38,836 bases of DNA from Clostridiales bacterium (GCA_031265685.1 JAISCI010000004.1:1-38836), one strand, 5' to 3'. Counted from the stretch's first letter, positions 9,717-17,682 are shown. Program-made: numbers and translations. Notes: generated from the sequence alone by a model not told the origin.

Positions 9717-10931
9717 TTAAAAGTCTACCTCAAACTGGTATTCGCCGCCGTCTCCGTCGATGATGTGCTGGAAACTTTTGTCTCCGTAGTTGACACTGAC
9801 GGTTCTGCCGCTCAGCGATTTCGCCACCAGCCGATCCAACACGAGGATAAAACTGCCCGACGCTACCCGATCCGCGAATGGCGTCAGGTTGATGACGGGA
9901 TTGCGCCGCGAAATTCGTGTTTTTCCGATTTGCGTGTATTTTCCGTCTTTCAGGTTATGGACTTTGACGTTACGCCGCAGGAAGAAAAACACGACGCCGC
10001 CTAAAAGACCCGCGCCCGCCGTCGCTCCGGCAACGACGGGAACGGGGTTGCTAGCGCTTTGCTGAACGGGCGTCGGAGTCGGTGCCGGCGTTGCGGTCGG
10101 TTCGGGCGTCGGCGTCGCGATAAGCGTCCCCGCGAAGTACGCCGTGTAGATGATAGTCTTTACATTCTTGGAAATAATTCCTTTATATTCGGCGGTCGCG
10201 ACGTAGCCTGTCACGACTGTTTTGCTCGCTGTCGCTGAATATTCGGCAATAGCGATATAGCTGCCCGATAATTCCGAATAGTCAACCGTCGCCAGGCTGT
10301 CCGAACGCCATGACACGCTCTGGAGCGTCAGCGTCCGCCCGTTTTTGACAATCGCTTTCGGAATCAGCGACGGGTCATTGTACGTCAAACCTGAATATTC
10401 TCGCGTTTCCGACACGGTATAGCTCTCGTTGCGCGTGCCCGCCGATTCGACGTCAATGGTTGAAATATCCAGCGCAAGAACGCCTGCATAGCCATCTTCG
10501 TATTCGTAGTCCAGCGTCGGAGCGAGTTGCTTCATGATGGCGTCCGCGTTTTTTGTGTCGGCGTTGATTGTGACGGCTTCCGTATGTTCACGTTCATCCG
10601 TGGAATATATTTCATTTTCTGCCACATCAGAGCATTCGTATAAGAAGCTGTCCAGCTCAAAAGACTCGCGGGGTATCCTGTCCGCCGATTCGTTTTCCGC
10701 GAGTTCGTATGTCTTCACGATCCAGCGGACGCCGTTTTCCTCGATACCCTGCACGTCGGTCGGCTGCGGAATCGGCACGGTCGTTGGCGGCGCCGTTGAC
10801 GCCGTCGGCATTGCGGGCAATTGGCCGTTGTGCAGGGCGTCAACCGTGGACGCGAACGCCGTCATGCCACCGCAAATGACGACCACCGCCGCAGTCAGCG
10901 TCGGGATCGCGCGTTGCAAAAAACGTTTCAT
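9717..10931 (-). CDS. Secreted, membrane-anchored surface protein of unknown function
   Basis: A 404-residue protein with a signal peptide (TLTAAVVVICGGMTAFA), an extracellular region of about 250 residues, a Pro/Thr-rich spacer (ATPTPEPTATPAPTPTPV) suited to crossing the cell wall, a transmembrane helix (about 300-325, ending FFFLRR) and a cytoplasmic domain of about 80 residues. The outer region has repeated T/Y-rich segments (EYSATAS, YVATAEY, IIYTAYF). No enzymatic motif was recognised. The start at 10931 forms an ATGA overlap with the previous stop and is 7 bases after GGAGG; the ATG at 10937 is too close to that site. Its place before the sortase and adhesin suggests a role in the same surface apparatus, perhaps signalling or anchoring. 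Confidence 0.75.
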   Translation of the reverse strand: MKRFLQRAIPTLTAAVVVICGGMTAFASTVDALHNGQLPAMPTASTAPPTTVPIPQPTDVQGIEENGVRWIVKTYELAENESADRIPRESFELDSFLYECSDVAENEIYSTDEREHTEAVTINADTKNADAIMKQLAPTLDYEYEDGYAGVLALDISTIDVESAGTRNESYTVSETREYSGLTYNDPSLIPKAIVKNGRTLTLQSVSWRSDSLATVDYSELSGSYIAIAEYSATASKTVVTGYVATAEYKGIISKNVKTIIYTAYFAGTLIATPTPEPTATPAPTPTPVQQSASNPVPVVAGATAGAGLLGGVVFFFLRRNVKVHNLKDGKYTQIGKTRISRRNPVINLTPFADRVASGSFILVLDRLVAKSLSGRTVSVNYGDKSFQHIIDGDGGEYQFEVDF

Positions 10932-11620
10932 TCCCATTCCTCCGATTCTTCCATATTTTGCTCAAATTCAGTCAACTTGTCATCCGCCCAATCCGGGAGC
11001 TTTTCGCGGTCGGCGATCCCCAAAAAATCCGAGCGGTCGAAACGCGCTTTCTCGCCGTCATAAAGGCACGCCGCGTAAACCGCCCGCCCTCTGGCAGTTG
11101 GGCTAAGGCCAAAGCCGGATTCTGCCAGCCACAGCTGATTTTCCGGCTCCATCGCCCAAGGCGCGAGCGCGGACGGCTTCAGCGCCAGCAGTTGACCGGT
11201 ATAATCCGCGCGATCACTGCCTTTTAGACACGAACGCTCATCAAGCATTGGCGGCATACCGTCAATCGCCGCCTGAATTTTTTCCTGAGCCATGCCCATC
11301 GAGAATACGGGAAGTCCCAGCCGCGCTGCCGCCCTGATCTCGCCACGCATACCCTCGGAAAAATTTTCGCCCGCCACCCACAATTCCCCACATTTTGACA
11401 TTAGCGCAAGCCCCAGCTTACGCGCCCAGCCGCGCTCGGCGGGGTCGTTTTCGCCAAAATACGCGAAGTTGACAAGCGGCGTTACCGGCACGATAAACTG
11501 TCCACCTAACCTACCAAACTGATATGCTTCGGCACAGGCGGCGAGCGCGGACTGTCTGCCGCGCTCCATTTCTTCCGGCGTTTCGGCGTCATAAGCCGAA
11601 CAAATGTAAACAAGTTTCAA
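10928..11620 (-). CDS. DUF7768/DUF4406-like protein (nucleoside deoxyribosyltransferase-like fold)
   Basis: A 230-residue protein. Residues 1-112 match the DUF4406/DUF7768 pattern: KLVYICSAYDAE at the start, a FIVPVTPLVNFAYF strand, CGELWVAGENFSEGMRGEI and AARLGLPVFSM. This fold is related to nucleoside 2-deoxyribosyltransferases, but no activity can be claimed. The C-terminal 115 residues, with several Trp and an acidic end, were not recognised. It starts with TTG at 11620, with GGGGGA just upstream; the nearby ATG at about 11626 is out of frame. It overlaps the surface-protein gene by four bases. Confidence 0.65.
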   Translation of the reverse strand: MKLVYICSAYDAETPEEMERGRQSALAACAEAYQFGRLGGQFIVPVTPLVNFAYFGENDPAERGWARKLGLALMSKCGELWVAGENFSEGMRGEIRAAARLGLPVFSMGMAQEKIQAAIDGMPPMLDERSCLKGSDRADYTGQLLALKPSALAPWAMEPENQLWLAESGFGLSPTARGRAVYAACLYDGEKARFDRSDFLGIADREKLPDWADDKLTEFEQNMEESEEWE

Positions 11621-11633
11621 AATTCATCCCCCT

Positions 11634-11864
11634 CTAATTTCCCAAGAACAGCTTCGTCGCGGTTTCAAAAAATAAGTCCCTTAGCGGCTTGTTGATCAGC
11701 GTAGTCAGCCCGACGCTGGAGAGCGCCGTCGCTGTCAGATACAAAATAGCTGCAAACAGTTTCGCGAAGAAACTGATTACAGCCGTTCCCGTATTTTTAC
11801 GTATCATCGTGGGGCGCTCGCGCTTTTCGCGTTGGTAATCCTCGTAAAACCCACGTTTTGCCAT
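11634..11864 (-). CDS. Small single-pass membrane protein
   Basis: A 76-residue protein with a highly charged N-terminus (MAKRGFYEDYQREKRERP), one or two hydrophobic helices (about 26-55, FFAKLFAAILYLTATALSS) and a short amphipathic end. The ATG at 11864 has AAAAGGGG six bases upstream. It ends 13 bp before the next gene and begins close to the stop of the TadZ-like gene. Function unknown; a mating-channel accessory or membrane tether is possible from context only. Confidence 0.65.
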   Translation of the reverse strand: MAKRGFYEDYQREKRERPTMIRKNTGTAVISFFAKLFAAILYLTATALSSVGLTTLINKPLRDLFFETATKLFLGN

Positions 11865-11866
11865 GA

Positions 11867-12997
11867 TCAACCCCTTTTCCAGAAATTTGTCCTTGTCGGA
11901 GATTTAATCGCCGGAATCTTATCAACAGTCAGAAAATCCTGAAATATGTTTTTATACATTTCAAGATTAACGCCCCCCGCGAACGGATATGGCACGTATT
12001 CCGCGAAATACGTCCGCAGGCCGCCCATCAATTCGCGGATGCTCCGAGCTTCGCTGGGCGGCGCGTGGTTCAGGATGAAGTGAACGTCGCGGCACTTGTC
12101 AACGGCGTCGAAAACGGCGGTGTAGGCTGGCATTTCCCACGCCTTCGCGCCGCCGACGATGATTTTGACGTCCTTTGTCAAAAACGATGCGGCCTCGGCC
12201 TCCGCGAACCGTCCGAGATCGAACACATAGAAATCATATCCGGACGCTATGACTTCCGACATTTTGAAGTCGAAATACATGTCCACGCACTCAAACTGCA
12301 GCAGGTGCTTGCGCTCGTTGGCGTTGACCGGATACGTGCGCGCAAGATACAGAATATTCCGACGCTTGTTCGCCTCGAGGTAACACGCCTTGAAGCCTAC
12401 ACTTGACAGAAATTTGGCAATCAGCAGCGACTGGTGCGTCGCGCCCATATGCGGCTCGGTCGCGCAAACCGCCACAGTCACAAATGGGCGATGTTTCCTG
12501 AAATCGCGGTTGGCGGTGATTTTCTCGCGGGGCGGCGGTTCAGGCTCGGCGGTGGGCGGCGCCGGTTTTTCCTCTTTGGGCTTGTCCGTCAAATCCGGTT
12601 TCTCTATGCGATACGCGGACGCTTCTTCCTTAGAAAAGCCCGTAGTCAGGCACTTCTTCAAGCCGCCGTCGCCGAGGTCGGTCACGACGTCGTAAACGCC
12701 CAAGCTGAAAAGCCGCGCGAACAGCGGACTTTCGGGCGGTTCCTTGTCGGCGATCACGACGACGCGGGCATCCGGGTACATCGACCTGAACGACGCGACG
12801 GCCTCGATAACCTCGTCGGTCGTGTTTTTCAGCGCGGACAGGTCGATAACGAATCGGCTGACATGCGAGAAGTCCGAGCCGCCGCCGATTACCAGCCTTT
12901 TCAAATCCGTCTGGCGTATTATGGCAACCATCATGTACATCCTGCCGCAGAGGTCGTCGAGCAAGCCCGGGCGCAGTTCGGATACATAATTAACCAT
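11867..12997 (-). CDS. TadZ/CpaE-like protein: pseudo-receiver plus atypical P-loop ATPase domain
   Basis: A 376-residue protein. Residues about 28-125 look like a receiver domain (FVIDLSALKN, ARVVVIADKE, SLGVYDVVTD) with no obvious phospho-acceptor site. A Lys/Pro/Glu-rich linker follows, then from about 170 a MinD/ParA-like domain (VTVAVCATEPHMGATHQSLLIAKFL). The nucleotide loop EPHMGAT lacks the canonical Walker lysine. YDFYVFDLGRF fits a Walker B strand. In Tad pili and stalk poles, TadZ/CpaE proteins place secretion machinery in the cell; here the protein could position the mating channel. The start overlaps the MT-A70 stop by eight bases. It could also be a conserved CTn ATPase family without a polar role. 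Confidence 0.6.
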   Translation of the reverse strand: MVNYVSELRPGLLDDLCGRMYMMVAIIRQTDLKRLVIGGGSDFSHVSRFVIDLSALKNTTDEVIEAVASFRSMYPDARVVVIADKEPPESPLFARLFSLGVYDVVTDLGDGGLKKCLTTGFSKEEASAYRIEKPDLTDKPKEEKPAPPTAEPEPPPREKITANRDFRKHRPFVTVAVCATEPHMGATHQSLLIAKFLSSVGFKACYLEANKRRNILYLARTYPVNANERKHLLQFECVDMYFDFKMSEVIASGYDFYVFDLGRFAEAEAASFLTKDVKIIVGGAKAWEMPAYTAVFDAVDKCRDVHFILNHAPPSEARSIRELMGGLRTYFAEYVPYPFAGGVNLEMYKNIFQDFLTVDKIPAIKSPTRTNFWKRG

Positions 12998-13559
12998 CCG
13001 CAGTCATCACCGCCATAACCTCGCGAATGTCGCGTCCGTCGATTTCGTCCCCGATGGCGTCCCAGTCGGGCGCGCGCGTCCGCGCGAAAAGCTCGACGCG
13101 TGGCAAGTCGCCCATCAGCTCGACAATCTTGTCCCGCACAATGTCCGGCTTTTTGGAATGTTCCTCAATCGGCGCTATGATAAGCTGGCTGATTCCCTTA
13201 TTTTGGCGCGTCGGATGGCCGCGCGTCGCCAGCAGACAAACCTCGGCGTTGCCGCGGGTCCAAAAACCCATGCCCAGAAAATAACTGCCGGCTCGCTTGT
13301 TTTTCTTAATCCAGACGAACGCGACTGTCTTATACTGGAAACCCCAAGCGCCGATCACCCGCATGGCGGCTGGCAGTTGAGGAAAAGTTGACCAAATGAA
13401 CAGAACGGCGTCTTTGGCCGCAAGTCCGGCTACGGGCAGGGCGCAGAGTTCCTCGACGCTCATTGTCCGGTAATGCTTCTCCGCCGCGCCTGGCAGCCGT
13501 TTTTGTGCGTAGCGCCATGGCGGATCTGTCAAAATATAGCAATATTTACCAATCAGCAA
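12990..13559 (-). CDS. MT-A70 family N6-adenine DNA methyltransferase
   Basis: A 189-residue protein with the hallmark catalytic motif DPPW at residues 12-15, followed by the family's HYRTMSVEEL, VLFIWSTFPQLPAAM, FVWIKK, AEVCLLATRG, HSKKPDIVRD and VELFARTRAPDWDAIG blocks. It would transfer a methyl group from S-adenosylmethionine to adenine N6, probably marking the element's own DNA against restriction. The start is a TTG at 13559 with AGGGGGG a few bases upstream, which is closer than usual; no ATG is available before DPPW. The length is normal for the element- and phage-borne branch of the family. Confidence 0.88.
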   Translation of the reverse strand: MLIGKYCYILTDPPWRYAQKRLPGAAEKHYRTMSVEELCALPVAGLAAKDAVLFIWSTFPQLPAAMRVIGAWGFQYKTVAFVWIKKNKRAGSYFLGMGFWTRGNAEVCLLATRGHPTRQNKGISQLIIAPIEEHSKKPDIVRDKIVELMGDLPRVELFARTRAPDWDAIGDEIDGRDIREVMAVMTADG

Positions 13560-13696
13560 TAGCCCCCCTAAACACTTCGCTTTTCGGAATGGAAACAGGC
13601 GGCGGCGCGGATTCCATTGAGCACTCCGATATTGCTGTCACGTTCGTGATGATTCTGATTGTGTTGATTATTCAAAACCTCCCATAATATGGCGCT

Positions 13697-14515
13697 TTAT
13701 TCCAGTATCCAAAACGGCCCGCCCGCGCCGGCGTCCTTGCGAGCCTCGTCCAAGATTGTGGGTAAATCCCATTCCTGCTCACTGCGTGAGCGGCTGGACG
13801 GGTCGGCGACAAGGATTTTTCCGTCGCTCGTCACGCCGCGAAGCACAATGAAATGCCCGTTTTTGGTAAAATGCCCTTTCGACATGATCGCGACAATCAG
13901 CTTGCCGGACGCCAGCGCGTTCACAATCTTCTGTGGGTCGGATGACGAAGCGTAATCGACAGCCAGCCCGAAATGCCGCGCGCCGTCGGGGATCAAGCTG
14001 TGATAGCTTCCGCTGCCCTCGCACTTGTAGCCGTTAGCGTATGCCCAACGTGACATTTGCAACGGATCGACAATCGCTCCGGACAGCGACGATACCGCCA
14101 TCGCCAGCGCGGTCGGACCGCAGCCCGCCGCGCCGATTGTGTCAAGGCCGTATGGCTCGTTTTTCCAGCGGGCGTCAGCTTGATTGTAATAAACTACGTC
14201 GGTCACGCCGTCCGCGAAGACGATATCTGATAATTCGGAATCTCCGCTATCTTCGTACTCCAACGGGTCAAGGAATTGATCGTAGCCGTGATCGGCGCGG
14301 GCTACCTGAACCGCGTCGAGGTTGTCCCCTTCAAAAAAGCCACCGAGCGCCGCCAGCGGCATTGTCAGAATATAGAAGAATAGACTGATCAGCAAGATAA
14401 TTGCCGCGAGCGGCGCGATTGCGATGATTGCGACTTTACGCCGCGCATCTTCGTCGGTCAGCACGGCGAACGCGGCTTTTGCCGCCATTTTCAGGGTCGC
14501 CGGGTCTATGGCCAT
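13697..14515 (-). CDS. Membrane-anchored C39-like cysteine peptidase (probable wall hydrolase of the mating apparatus)
   Basis: A 272-residue protein with one strong transmembrane helix (about 30-52, IAPLAAIILLISLFFYILT) and an extracellular papain-like domain of the Peptidase_C39_2 type. Probable catalytic residues are Cys132 in AGCGPTALAM, His221 in NGHFIVLRG and Asp238 in VADPSS. In comparable elements this position after VirB4 is held by a cell-wall hydrolase (NlpC/P60 or CHAP), so local peptidoglycan opening is the likely job, although C39-like folds can also process peptides. The ATG at 14515 was chosen because GGGAGG lies 7 bases upstream; the frame extends to 14572 without a ribosome site. 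It follows VirB4 with only a 4-bp gap. Confidence 0.78.
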   Translation of the reverse strand: MAIDPATLKMAAKAAFAVLTDEDARRKVAIIAIAPLAAIILLISLFFYILTMPLAALGGFFEGDNLDAVQVARADHGYDQFLDPLEYEDSGDSELSDIVFADGVTDVVYYNQADARWKNEPYGLDTIGAAGCGPTALAMAVSSLSGAIVDPLQMSRWAYANGYKCEGSGSYHSLIPDGARHFGLAVDYASSSDPQKIVNALASGKLIVAIMSKGHFTKNGHFIVLRGVTSDGKILVADPSSRSRSEQEWDLPTILDEARKDAGAGGPFWILE

Positions 14516-14519
14516 GCCG

Positions 14520-16340
14520 TTACCTCCCGCCGCCGCGCCCCATGTAACGCAGCTTGTAATCCGCGATGTCAAAACGAACCAACATACGCTTGGCGCCGGC
14601 GAAGAAAAGCGCGTAACCGCGCCGTTTGCCCCACAAGTGTTCCTGCTCAGTTTCAGTCAAGTTGTACAGCTCGGCTGTTTCGGAAAGATTCTTTCCGTCA
14701 CAACCCATCAGAATTTTATAGGCAGGAATATCCATCAGAGCCTGACCGTACATCTTGACGGCGGGGTCGAGGAAATCCACGACGGAATGAGAAATAATCA
14801 CAAGTCCGGCTTCGTATTTGCGCGCGCGTTTCGCGACGTTCCGCAGAAAAATCAGGCTTTGCGGCACGTTCGGATCGACAAGCAGATACGCCTCGTCACA
14901 GACGAGCAGTACCTTTTCTGAGCGATTCCGCGACATTTGTTCCCACGCCCATGTCAAGATGTTGTAATATTGTGACTTTTTGATAACGTCCGAGGTGTTC
15001 TGCAAGTCGAACGTGTCAAGGCAGATGAAACGGCTTTTGGGATTGACGGTCGTGTGACCGTTCCACAGGAAGCTGTCTGAGCCTTCGGCAAGTTCGCGAA
15101 CGATTATGGATAAGTATTCCAGATCACTTCTGTCGGCGGCGGCTTCGATACGTTTTTTCAGTAGCGCGTAAAGGTCGCTGAATGTCGGAAAGTCTTTCGG
15201 CTTCAAAGTCGTCACGTCTGTATCCCAAGTTATTCCAAAACAAGCATAAAGCTGCTCCAACGCTTGTTTGAGAATCGCTTTCTGGATCTCGGTCATGTCG
15301 GGCGTGTAGAGTTTTATGAACACTTCGAATGTTTTGAAATGCAGCGCCATTGCGCCCATTCCCGTGTCATCGCCGTAGAGTCTATCGTTTTCGCCGTCTT
15401 CGTCAATGGGCGCGGGCCGAATTTGCAACGGGTTAATCAGCCCGCCTGAACCGCCGCCGCAGTTGATCCAGTCGCCGCCCAGTTTGTGGCACATTTCCTT
15501 CATTTCGCGTTCGGGATCAACGCAGATGATGGTAGTGCCGCTCATGAATTCTGACAAAATCAGGCTTTTGGCGGCGGTAGACTTGCCGACGCCCGCCACG
15601 CCAAGTATGACAAAATTTGTATTGGTGCGGTCGCTGCCTCGAAGCCACGGGTCGAGTACGACCAGCCCGCCCTGCGCGTCTTTCGCGAAATAATATCCGT
15701 CTCGGTCGGAAAAACCCGAGGACGCGAACGGCATACCGCCCATGAACGTGCTGAGAGGCACATTTCGACGGGTGATATTGCGAATTATTTCTGGCATGAC
15801 GTGGTACGGCGCGATTGCCTGAAACGCTTCCTTTTGGAGGTTCGCAAGGACGCGTATCCGGCAGCGCAGGGCGGCGGACGCGCTTTCAATGGCGCGGCAG
15901 ATTTTGTCAAGCGTGGCCTTGTCTTTCGCCACGGGCATTACAAGATTTGACATATAGCCAACCGTCTCGCCGTTCTGATCGATCTGGCGCATAAGATTTT
16001 CGGCGTCGTCAGCTGACTTCTCGGCCCGCTGACGGGCCAGGGCGTCGCGGGAGCTTTCGGCGACGCCACGGTAACTTGTGACGCTCCGCGACAGATGTTC
16101 GATCAGCGCGGAGTTGTCGCACGGCTCAAAAATCTGGCAGGACACCGCCCGAGGAATATTGGAGATTTTCGCCAGCCAGCCCGCATCGATAGTCTGGGGA
16201 TATTTGGTTATCGCGTAGATCTTTGCGACATTCTCGCCGATGTAAATCTTGTTGCGCTGAAATTCCAGACCGCCCATCGGCGTGATGGTATTCAGCAACG
16301 CGTTGTTGATCTGAATCTGCTCACTATTCAGATGAATCAC
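14520..16340 (-). CDS. virB4: VirB4/TraE-like conjugation ATPase (CD1110-type)
   Basis: A 606-residue AAA+ ATPase that powers assembly of the mating channel and substrate transfer at the inner face of the membrane. The Walker A motif GVAGVGKS is at about 247-254, Walker B KVLLVCDEAYLL near 465, and the IISHSVVDFLDP and ILMGCDGKNLSETAELY segments are typical of the family's C-terminus. Residues 1-200 carry the family's N-terminal region (KIYIGENVAKIYAITKYPQ). The start is a GTG overlapping the preceding gene by 17 bases. The usual front domain of VirB4 lies in the separate upstream gene 16324-16968. Confidence 0.9.
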   Translation of the reverse strand: MIHLNSEQIQINNALLNTITPMGGLEFQRNKIYIGENVAKIYAITKYPQTIDAGWLAKISNIPRAVSCQIFEPCDNSALIEHLSRSVTSYRGVAESSRDALARQRAEKSADDAENLMRQIDQNGETVGYMSNLVMPVAKDKATLDKICRAIESASAALRCRIRVLANLQKEAFQAIAPYHVMPEIIRNITRRNVPLSTFMGGMPFASSGFSDRDGYYFAKDAQGGLVVLDPWLRGSDRTNTNFVILGVAGVGKSTAAKSLILSEFMSGTTIICVDPEREMKEMCHKLGGDWINCGGGSGGLINPLQIRPAPIDEDGENDRLYGDDTGMGAMALHFKTFEVFIKLYTPDMTEIQKAILKQALEQLYACFGITWDTDVTTLKPKDFPTFSDLYALLKKRIEAAADRSDLEYLSIIVRELAEGSDSFLWNGHTTVNPKSRFICLDTFDLQNTSDVIKKSQYYNILTWAWEQMSRNRSEKVLLVCDEAYLLVDPNVPQSLIFLRNVAKRARKYEAGLVIISHSVVDFLDPAVKMYGQALMDIPAYKILMGCDGKNLSETAELYNLTETEQEHLWGKRRGYALFFAGAKRMLVRFDIADYKLRYMGRGGGR

Positions 16341-16968
16341 CCCATTTCGTCAACATCGGAATCGCGGGCGTTATATCGTCGTCATCCAGATGGGCATAAT
16401 TGGGATTCGCGAACAGATTCAAAAGCCGGACGACCGGGCCTTGTCCGCAAAGTTCCGCCTCTATTTCACAGCCCGAAAGCCGGTTTTCAAGCTCGCGCGC
16501 CCGGCGCAGTAACTCCTTTTCACCGTCATCCCCGGCGTGTTCCCAGATTATGAGATAAAATTGCCGCTCGGTTACTTCGCCGGTCAGCGCAAACGCCGAC
16601 ACTTCTCGGATTTCGTGGTTCAATAAATCTTTCCGCGCGGCGTCAGTCGCTTCGGCGAGCAAACTCGTCAATCGTGCCGACAGCCCCGAAATATCCACGG
16701 GCCGTGAGATTGACAGAAATTTGAAGCCTTTGCGTTCCGACGAAAACTCCGCCGAAAAAGTCCGAATTTTCTTTTCTTTCTCTTTCGGCGAGAGCAGGTC
16801 AAGGCTGATCGGCTGAATCCGCAGGAACGCGAACAACAGCCCGTCCTTGCTGTAGAGTATCGGGCCGCGCGCGTCCTTGACGTTCACAAACTCGTTCGCC
16901 GTCAGGGTTTTGCGGAGTTTTTCGTCGTTTTTGGACGAGTTTCTTCCTATTATGTAGGGCAATTTCAC
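16324..16968 (-). CDS. VirB4 N-terminal domain protein (separate gene)
   Basis: A protein of about 214 residues with the TraC/VirB4 N-terminal style: NEFVNVKDARGPILYSKDGLLFAFLRIQPISLDLLSPKEKE, then RKGFKFLSISRPVDISGL and a helical segment ending with RQFYLIIWEH. It has no P-loop. It precedes VirB4 and probably works with it as the membrane-proximal part of the same ATPase. The start was placed at a GTG (16968) that forms a GTGA overlap with the PrgI stop and has GGGGTGG upstream; an ATG at 16983 is possible. Similar splits are common in clostridial elements. Confidence 0.75.
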   Translation of the reverse strand: MKLPYIIGRNSSKNDEKLRKTLTANEFVNVKDARGPILYSKDGLLFAFLRIQPISLDLLSPKEKEKKIRTFSAEFSSERKGFKFLSISRPVDISGLSARLTSLLAEATDAARKDLLNHEIREVSAFALTGEVTERQFYLIIWEHAGDDGEKELLRRARELENRLSGCEIEAELCGQGPVVRLLNLFANPNYAHLDDDDITPAIPMLTKWGDSSE

Positions 16969-17288
16969 GCATCGCCACCCCATTCATCGGCATAATAGTA
17001 TGAATATTGCCGCTGTTCACGCAAGAAGCTCAATACGCACTTCGTCTGATCGACGACGGACAGATTATTCTCGCCCTTCGCCAGCGCCATCACCGACGCG
17101 GCAATTGTTACCAATACGATCAGCGCGGACGTGACCATTCCGCCGCCGGCCGCGTGAACGACGACGGCAACGATTCCGCTGATGAGCGCGGCGGCGACAG
17201 TCGGCGCGAGTTCGGCCAAGCCGAATCCGTCGAAAAACTCGAACCGCGTCTTGATGTTAACGGGGATGTAAAGATTGGAAGTTTCCAT
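16965..17288 (-). CDS. prgI: PrgI family membrane protein of the conjugation system
   Basis: A 107-residue protein with the PrgI hallmark start (YIPVNIKTRFEFFDGFGLAEL), two adjacent transmembrane helices (about 28-48 and 52-70) and a conserved soluble end (ENNLSVVDQTKCVLSFLREQRQYSYY). PrgI proteins lie next to VirB4 in Gram-positive type IV secretion systems and belong to the inner-membrane complex. GAGGTGA lies five bases before the ATG. The gene follows a 185-bp structured spacer (17299-17473), the largest gap within the channel block, and overlaps the next gene by four bases. Confidence 0.88.
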   Translation of the reverse strand: METSNLYIPVNIKTRFEFFDGFGLAELAPTVAAALISGIVAVVVHAAGGGMVTSALIVLVTIAASVMALAKGENNLSVVDQTKCVLSFLREQRQYSYYYADEWGGDA

Positions 17289-17298
17289 GGGTCACCTC

Positions 17299-17473
17299 AT
17301 ATTGTTTCAGGTTAGATAGTAACATTTGTTTTTAAGAAGGTAATTTTCGCGTGGACCATGCGAAAATTCATAGCGATAGCGCGTTCGTGCGGCTCTGAAG
17401 TTTGCTTGATTCACGCAAACTTCTTAGGCGCGAACCTTAAAAACAAATGTCAACCTTAATTCTGAAACAGTAT
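17299..17473. repeat. 175-bp imperfect inverted-repeat element with internal palindromes
   Basis: The whole spacer folds on itself. The outer arms ATATTGTTTCAG (17299-17310) and CTGAAACAGTAT (17462-17473) pair with one G-U. The next arms ACATTTGTTTTTAAG (17322-17336) and CTTAAAAACAAATGT (17436-17450) are a perfect 15 bp. Inside are two more palindromes, AATTTTCGC/GCGAAAATT (17343-17369) and GAAGTTTGC/GCAAACTTC (17397-17423). The structure fits a MITE-like insertion or a folded leader RNA between two transfer genes. No U tract follows, so a simple terminator is unlikely. The right arm overlaps the stop codon of the upstream small gene. Confidence 0.7.
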
Positions 17474-17682
17474 CACGAGTAATAATAGACAAAAATATCC
17501 TTCAAAACGAACGCCGATTCGGCAATTATGTAGAACACAACCGTATTGCGGAGCCGTTTCTTGAATTGCGGCGACTCTTCCTCGGCGGTTGACAATCGGA
17601 TTAGGCAGAAAATGGCGCGAAAGACTGCCCCGGCGCGGATCAGCGCCAGAACCGCCACGGAAATTTCATCGATATATGTCAT
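17473..17682 (-). CDS. Small membrane protein of the transfer operon
   Basis: A 69-residue protein with two hydrophobic segments (about 8-28, VAVLALIRAGAVFRAIFCLI, and 46-65, NTVVFYIIAESAFVLKDIFV) separated by an acidic/basic loop. Its ATG overlaps the TrbL-like stop in an ATGA, so it is probably translationally coupled. Small proteins of this type recur beside TrbL/VirB6-like genes in clostridial elements, but no biochemical role is known to me. Confidence 0.65.
   Translation of the reverse strand: MTYIDEISVAVLALIRAGAVFRAIFCLIRLSTAEEESPQFKKRLRNTVVFYIIAESAFVLKDIFVYYYS

Noticed and set aside
13560-13696. Short minus-strand frame (about 36 codons, N-N-Q-H-N-Q start) between the C39 peptidase and MT-A70 genes
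   Set aside because: GGGAGG lies too near any usable start codon and the product matches nothing; the 137-bp spacer is left unannotated.
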